From JAZDOK01 sp043798715 (lineage in GTDB: Bacteria; Vulcanimicrobiota; JAZDOK01), in NCBI GenBank assembly GCA_043798715.1, contig JAZDOK010000030.1, forward strand, positions 3,125 to 67,124: a stretch of 64,000 nucleotides of DNA. Reading direction: 5' to 3'. The notes under the pieces were generated by a model that searched no databases, was not told where the DNA came from, and worked only from the letters and a program-made list of their open reading frames with translations. Of the stretch, positions 59,553 to 64,000 are shown piece by piece (positions within the stretch are counted from its first letter, which is position 1; each line of letters opens with the position of its first letter). A program made the position numbers and the translations under genes.

Positions 59553-60614
59553 TCAGTCCCTCGCCGGGTTCTTCTCGAGGACTATTCCGAAAACTTCCAG
59601 CAGAAGCGGATCGTGGCGATCCATGGAGAGCTGCAGGAAGAGCTTGTTGAAATCTTCACGTGATTTTGACCGGTCCCACTCCTGAAGCTGATTGTCATAA
59701 TCCTCGACCATCGAGAGGATCCTGGCCGCCAGGGGAATGGCATCCCCCGAGATTCCATCAGGGAAACCGCTGCCGTCATAATACTCATGATGGTGCTTTA
59801 CGGCGGCGACGGCTTTTTCCAGAATTTTAATCCTCTGCAGGAGATTGGCGCCCTCCTGGGGATGAAGAAAATCCACGTCATGGCGCCCCAGGATCCCGGG
59901 TCTCAACCTCCCGATATCGTGAAAATAGGCGGCATAGAGCAGGTTTTCCATGTTTTTCCCTGACATTCCCCACTCCCGGGCGACTGCGGCGGCCAGGCGG
60001 GCGATCCGGAAGGTGTGTCCCCTCCCGGATCTTTCGATCGACTCAAGTGCGGAGACCAGGATCTCGACTACGTGGACGAAAAAATTCTGAAGCTGATTCC
60101 TCAGAAAGACATTATTGAGGGCCACGGCGGCCTGCTGGGCCAGGATGGTCAGGTACTCCTGATCCTCGCCGGAAAAAGGGATGTCCCCGATTTTATTGAC
60201 GGCCTCGACGCATCCGAAGACTTTCTCGCCCCACTTGACCGGCACCGCCAGGATGGATCGGGTCTCAAAACTGGTGGCCTTGTCGACCCCCTTGTAATGG
60301 CGGGGGTCCTTGTTGACATCCAGGATAATGAGGGGCTCGCGGTGGAGGATACACCAGCCGGCGATGCTGTTTTCATTCAAGGGCAGGCGGATCTTCCGGA
60401 TGACCTCCCCCAGTTCTCCCGCAGTCTGCTTAAAGTAGATTTCATTCTTTTCTTCGTCCAGAAGAAGCATTGAGGCCCGTTCGGAATTACAGACCTCCTT
60501 GGAGCAATTGATGATCTTCGCCAGAAGTTCGTCCTGATCGGTTGAAGAAGAAAGCTCCTGCCCCACCCGGCACAGGCGCTCAAGCACGTTCGCTTTTGAA
60601 TCCTGGTCGGACAC
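59553..60614 (-). CDS. GAF plus HD-GYP domain protein (putative c-di-GMP phosphodiesterase)
   Basis: 353 residues from GTG 60,614, chosen because GGAGG lies 5 nt upstream; the frame opens to 60,656 and overlaps pilB. A GAF sensor domain (about 20-165: SIAGWCILHREPLIILDVNK, SILAVPVKWGEKVFG) is followed by HD-GYP (about 185-350). The latter has GHTFRIARL, FHDIGRL, HPQEG and HHEYYDGSGFP, with GFP in place of GYP. Likely cleaves cyclic di-GMP in response to a ligand or redox signal. It lies directly downstream of the pilus ATPase gene, suggesting control of pilus function. Confidence 0.88.
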   Translation of the reverse strand: MSDQDSKANVLERLCRVGQELSSSTDQDELLAKIINCSKEVCNSERASMLLLDEEKNEIYFKQTAGELGEVIRKIRLPLNENSIAGWCILHREPLIILDVNKDPRHYKGVDKATSFETRSILAVPVKWGEKVFGCVEAVNKIGDIPFSGEDQEYLTILAQQAAVALNNVFLRNQLQNFFVHVVEILVSALESIERSGRGHTFRIARLAAAVAREWGMSGKNMENLLYAAYFHDIGRLRPGILGRHDVDFLHPQEGANLLQRIKILEKAVAAVKHHHEYYDGSGFPDGISGDAIPLAARILSMVEDYDNQLQEWDRSKSREDFNKLFLQLSMDRHDPLLLEVFGIVLEKNPARD

Positions 60615-60634
60615 GGTTTCCTCCATATGATAGT

Positions 60635-62374
60635 TCATTCCGCCGTCACCCGGCACAGTTCCTCGTAGGCGGTTACCCCCTTGGAGACCTTGAGAAGTCC
60701 GTCCTGATGCAGGGTCCTGAGACCCTGCTCACGGGCCAGGGCCATGAGTTGGGACGAGGGAACCCTCCTGATGATCATGTCCCGGAGTTCATCGCTCATA
60801 ATCATCAGCTCGTAAATACCCATACGACCTGAGTACCCGGTCCCGCTGCAATTGTCACAGCCCTTGCCCTTCTTGATAGTCAGGTTATCCATGGGGATGT
60901 CGTTCTTTTTGAAGATCTCCAGGAGATCCGGGAAGGCCTCGAAGGGCTCGGCGCACTTGGAACAGACCTTGCGGACCAGCCGCTGGGCCAGAACCCCGAT
61001 GCAGGTGGAGGAAATGAGAAACGGTTCTACTCCCATGTCGATGAGGCGCGTCACCGAACCCACGGCATCGTTGGTGTGCAGGGTTGAGAGCACCAGGTGA
61101 CCGGTGAGAGCCGATTCCACGGCGATGGTGGCCGTCTCCTTGTCACGGATTTCTCCCACCATCATCACGTCCGGGTCCTGGCGGAGAAAAGCCCGGAGCG
61201 CCCTGGAAAAATCCAGGCCCACCTTGTTGTTGGCCTGGACCTGAATGACTCCTTTCATGGTGTACTCGATGGGGTCCTCGATGGTTACCACCTTGGTGGT
61301 AGGGTCGTTAATGGCTCCTAAGGCGGCATAGAGGGTGGTGGACTTGCCGGAACCGGTGGGGCCGGTCACCAGGATAATGCCGTTGGGCCGCTCGATCAGC
61401 TTCTGGAAGCCGGCCAGGTCCCGGTCGGAAAAACCAAGGGTTGTAAGCTCTATTTTCATCCGGCTGCGGTCGAGAAGACGCATGACTATGCTCTCCCCGT
61501 AGTTGGTGGGGACGGTTGAGACTCGGATGTCCAGGTCGCGATTGGCGACCTGCATGTGAATCCTTCCGTCCTGGGGAACCCTCCGCTCGTCAATTTTCAT
61601 ATTGGACATGATCTTGATCCTGGAGACCAGGGCGGGAGTGATGGCCTTCGGGAGGTTCATGATCTCATGGAGGACGCCGTCAATGCGGAAGCGGACCAGA
61701 AGCTCCCTCTCAAAGGGCTCTATGTGGATGTCGCTGGCCTTCTTGAGCACCGACTCGGAGATGATCTTGTTGACCGCGATGATGATGGGCTGGTCAATGA
61801 CGACATCTTCCTCCCCAGTCTCCTCGTCATCCTTGACCATCTGCACGACCTGTTCGCTGAGGTCCTTGAGCACCTTGTCCTTCCACCCCGCGTCCGTGCC
61901 GTAGACCGTATCAATGGCTTTCTTTATATCATCAGGCGCCGCCAGGACCGGCTCCACGTCGTAGCCGGTTCTCAGCTTCACGTCGTCAACGGCAAAGATG
62001 TCTATAGGATCAACCATCGCCAGGGTTATTTTTTTCTCGATTTTTCCGATGCAGACAAGCTGGTAGCGGCTGGCCATCTGCTCGGGGATGATGGTGGCCG
62101 TTTCTTTGTCAATCTCCACCTTGGAAATATCTACATACCGGACCCGCATTTTTTTGGCGCGGTTTTCCATCTCCTGCGTTTTTTCATCAGATTTTGGGCC
62201 GCCTTCCTCCGCAGGGCCCTCCTGGGCTTCCCCGGAGACAGCTTTTGTCTTCTGGATGGCCTCTTCCAGAGTGACAGCCTCTTCCTTGACCTGCTCCTCC
62301 GCCTGCTTGAGTTCCTCCGGAGAGGCAATCCCCAGACCGGCCAGAAGGGTGTTTAATTTAGATTCTTCTGCCAC
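60635..62374 (-). CDS. pilB: Type IV pilus assembly / type II secretion ATPase (PilB/GspE)
   Basis: 579 residues. N-terminal GspE/MshEN-like region (YVDISKVEIDKETATIIPEQ, VDPIDIFAVDDVKLRTGY), then the ATPase core. The core has SDIHIEPFE, Walker A GPTGSGKSTTLY, TIEDPIEYTM, Walker B DPDVMMVGEIRD, His box LSTLHTNDA and a zinc site CSKC...CDNC typical of PilB/GspE. GTG start with GGAG 9 nt upstream. Drives pilin polymerisation; the nearby PilT and ComEC favour PilB over a secretion ATPase, but GspE cannot be excluded. Flanked by two HD-GYP genes in the same direction. Confidence 0.93.
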   Translation of the reverse strand: MAEESKLNTLLAGLGIASPEELKQAEEQVKEEAVTLEEAIQKTKAVSGEAQEGPAEEGGPKSDEKTQEMENRAKKMRVRYVDISKVEIDKETATIIPEQMASRYQLVCIGKIEKKITLAMVDPIDIFAVDDVKLRTGYDVEPVLAAPDDIKKAIDTVYGTDAGWKDKVLKDLSEQVVQMVKDDEETGEEDVVIDQPIIIAVNKIISESVLKKASDIHIEPFERELLVRFRIDGVLHEIMNLPKAITPALVSRIKIMSNMKIDERRVPQDGRIHMQVANRDLDIRVSTVPTNYGESIVMRLLDRSRMKIELTTLGFSDRDLAGFQKLIERPNGIILVTGPTGSGKSTTLYAALGAINDPTTKVVTIEDPIEYTMKGVIQVQANNKVGLDFSRALRAFLRQDPDVMMVGEIRDKETATIAVESALTGHLVLSTLHTNDAVGSVTRLIDMGVEPFLISSTCIGVLAQRLVRKVCSKCAEPFEAFPDLLEIFKKNDIPMDNLTIKKGKGCDNCSGTGYSGRMGIYELMIMSDELRDMIIRRVPSSQLMALAREQGLRTLHQDGLLKVSKGVTAYEELCRVTAE

Positions 62375-62406
62375 TGCATTCTTCTCCTTTGCGCCGGCGG
62401 GACGAG

Positions 62407-64000
62407 TTAAGAACTTTGAACCATGACTGCGCTCTTGAAGGCTTCAAAGACCGCGCCGTCAAAATGTCCCGGCTGCATTCCGTCCATTATTTCCAGGGCC
62501 TTCTCCAGGGAAAAGGCCTTTTTCTGTCCCTGCTCGTCCCGGCGATAGACCCTCGGGGTGGTGAGGGCGCTATAGACATCGCCCACCGCCATGATTCTTG
62601 AGAGGAACGGGATCTGCTCCCCCTTCCACCCATCCGGATAGCCGGAGCCGTCCATCTTCTCGTGGTGATGCCGGACGATGGAGGCCAGTTCGCCCATTCC
62701 CGGCACTTCGGCGAAGAAGTTGGCGCTCCAGACGGGGTGCTTTTTCATTATGTCAAATTCCTCGGGCGTGAGCTTTCTCGGGGCGTTCAGAATCTCCTGT
62801 TCGATGAAAATCTTCCCCACGTCGTGGAGTTCCCCGCCGAGGCTGAGCATGTCCATCTCTCTTTTCCCAAGTCCCAGAAGCTCCCCGATCTTAAGGGACA
62901 TCTCCTGCGTATGGAGACTGTGCGCAAGCGTATAACTGTCCTTTATATCCAGGGCGCGGTTGATGCAGCGCATGTAGGACTGCTGGCGCTCGGCCAGGAC
63001 TGCGTTGAATTTTTCGATGGTGCGCTCAAGCGCTGTCACTACCTTCTGGTTGTAGCGAGTCCCGCTCCCTGCGCGAATGCGCTCCAGAGCCTCGGCCCCG
63101 CTCCGGTTGCGGCAGTTGGGATTGATAAGCTCCTGGTAATCATCGGCCACCTTGAGGATCTGGGCCTCGATCGGCATTTCATCATAACGTTCTTTCCCGA
63201 GGAAGACGATAAAATTCACCTGCCGCTGGAGGTTGTGCAGCGGTCCAAGTATGTCGCTGCTGTATTTCCAGATTTTTGAAAACTCCTCGGACTCTTCCGG
63301 AGCCAGCTCCTGTCCGCTGCGTTCCTTCTCCACCAAAGTTTTAGAAAGTGAGATCTTCCCGATTTCATGAAGGTAGGCGCCGGAGATGATCTCCTCGCTC
63401 ACCATGGGACAGAGCATCTTGGACATTTCCTGGGCCAGGATGGCCGTCTGCTTGCAGTGCTCTATCTGCTCCGTCCCGCCCGCCGCCATGTTCAGCTTGA
63501 AGATCAGGTCCAGCATGATGTGGTCCACTTCCTCGCGGCGGGAAGAGCGGAATTTTTCCCTGGTCAGGGCGTCCTGCCCGCTTCCGGGAGATGTGTCCAG
63601 AAGTGAGACCCGCTGATCCAGAACGTGATTCATCTGTACCAGAAGTTCCGGATTCTCCCGCATGAGTTGCGAGAAATCCTCCCTCATCAGGCGGAAGACT
63701 TCCACCTCGTCCATAGTCTTCACAGCCGCCGAGCGGGGCTGCCCGATGAGAAGCGCCATTTCGCCGAAGACCTCCCCGGGATCGAGGACCGCCATCACCA
63801 GCTCCTCCCCCACCCGATCCTGTGAGGCCTTGACCACCTTCACGTGGCCGGAGTGGATGATGTAGAAACTGTCGCCGGGGTCGCCGTCTTTAAAAATGAC
63901 CGTATCAGGCGGATAAGAAACCAGCTGCACTTTCCCGGCGATCTGTTCCACAATCGAGGAGGAAAGCGAGTAAAAAAGCGGAGAATTTGAGATGATTTGG
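62407..64000 (-). CDS. Cyclic-nucleotide-binding, HD, HD-GYP regulator, N-terminus beyond window
   Basis: At least 531 residues visible. The frame continues without a stop past the GTG at 63,951 to the right edge, reading NSPLFYSLSS, the usual first helix of a cNMP-binding domain, so the true start is outside. Domains: cNMP-binding (DGDPGDSFYIIHSGHVKVVK, FGEMALLIGQPRSAAV), a central HD-like region with a weakened site (YLHEIGKI, His-Glu not His-Asp), and a C-terminal canonical HD-GYP (GELHDVGKIF, HHHEKMDGSGYPDG). Likely a c-di-GMP phosphodiesterase controlled by a nucleotide. It precedes pilB by 32 bp. Confidence 0.9.
   Translation of the reverse strand, partial: QIISNSPLFYSLSSSIVEQIAGKVQLVSYPPDTVIFKDGDPGDSFYIIHSGHVKVVKASQDRVGEELVMAVLDPGEVFGEMALLIGQPRSAAVKTMDEVEVFRLMREDFSQLMRENPELLVQMNHVLDQRVSLLDTSPGSGQDALTREKFRSSRREEVDHIMLDLIFKLNMAAGGTEQIEHCKQTAILAQEMSKMLCPMVSEEIISGAYLHEIGKISLSKTLVEKERSGQELAPEESEEFSKIWKYSSDILGPLHNLQRQVNFIVFLGKERYDEMPIEAQILKVADDYQELINPNCRNRSGAEALERIRAGSGTRYNQKVVTALERTIEKFNAVLAERQQSYMRCINRALDIKDSYTLAHSLHTQEMSLKIGELLGLGKREMDMLSLGGELHDVGKIFIEQEILNAPRKLTPEEFDIMKKHPVWSANFFAEVPGMGELASIVRHHHEKMDGSGYPDGWKGEQIPFLSRIMAVGDVYSALTTPRVYRRDEQGQKKAFSLEKALEIMDGMQPGHFDGAVFEAFKSAVMVQSS

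Noticed and set aside
63949..63951. GTG at 63,951 as the start of the last gene
   Set aside because: The frame stays open to the window edge and encodes the expected first part of the cNMP-binding domain, so the gene is truncated by the window.

Overview
The window comes from a diderm (Gram-negative-type) bacterium of moderately high GC. Evidence for two membranes is a TolC/RND/adaptor efflux set, a CsgG-type lipoprotein-family domain, a predicted outer-membrane barrel and type IV pilus ATPases. RNase J, a type-4 (Fe-S) uracil-DNA glycosylase, many HD/HD-GYP proteins and SUMF1 proteins point away from the classical Gammaproteobacteria and towards a poorly cultured lineage; the phylum cannot be fixed from this sequence alone. 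No rRNA, tRNA, CRISPR array, transposase or integrase was seen. No non-coding gap exceeds about 270 bases.

Region 1 (1-21,794, minus strand) is the outstanding feature. One reading frame runs without a stop from an ATG at 21,794 to the left edge, at least 7,264 codons, and it is still open there. It encodes a DG/YD-repeat (RHS-like) giant protein with three large tandem repeats of about 766-770 residues and, embedded further on, a block of roughly ten helical repeats of about 91 residues. Plus-strand open frames over this region are shadows.

Region 2 (22,063-33,694): comEC (DNA uptake), two SUMF1-domain secreted proteins (one a CsgG-FlgT-coiled-coil-SUMF1 fusion), a multi-pass membrane protein resembling GT-C glycosyltransferases, a radical SAM enzyme with a C-terminal PqqD/RRE-like domain, a polyprenyl-phosphate-type GT2 glycosyltransferase and a 79-residue helical protein.

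Region 3 (33,794-42,355): a probable minus-strand operon (small membrane protein, dapA, type-4 UDG, RNase J, aroA, aroE), and on the plus strand argF, a metallo-beta-lactamase-fold hydrolase and nth.

Region 4 (42,352-50,880): adaptor and RND pump (minus) with a divergent TolC gene, a NUDIX hydrolase, and a 636-residue protein with DG-type repeats like those of the giant, a Pro/Ala linker and a Gly/Met-rich tail.

Region 5 (51,027-64,000): a MerR-like coiled-coil protein; a minus operon of a stand-alone FlhA C-terminal domain protein, rph and a membrane-anchored protein with a phage-head (SPP1 gp7/MuF) type Cys motif; a barrel protein; an HD protein; pilT, a degenerate pilT paralogue and serS; then PilB/GspE flanked by two HD-GYP proteins, the last running off the right edge. 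Together these suggest pilus-driven motility or DNA uptake (ComEC, PilB, PilT) under second-messenger control, and a cell investing heavily in very large repeat proteins.
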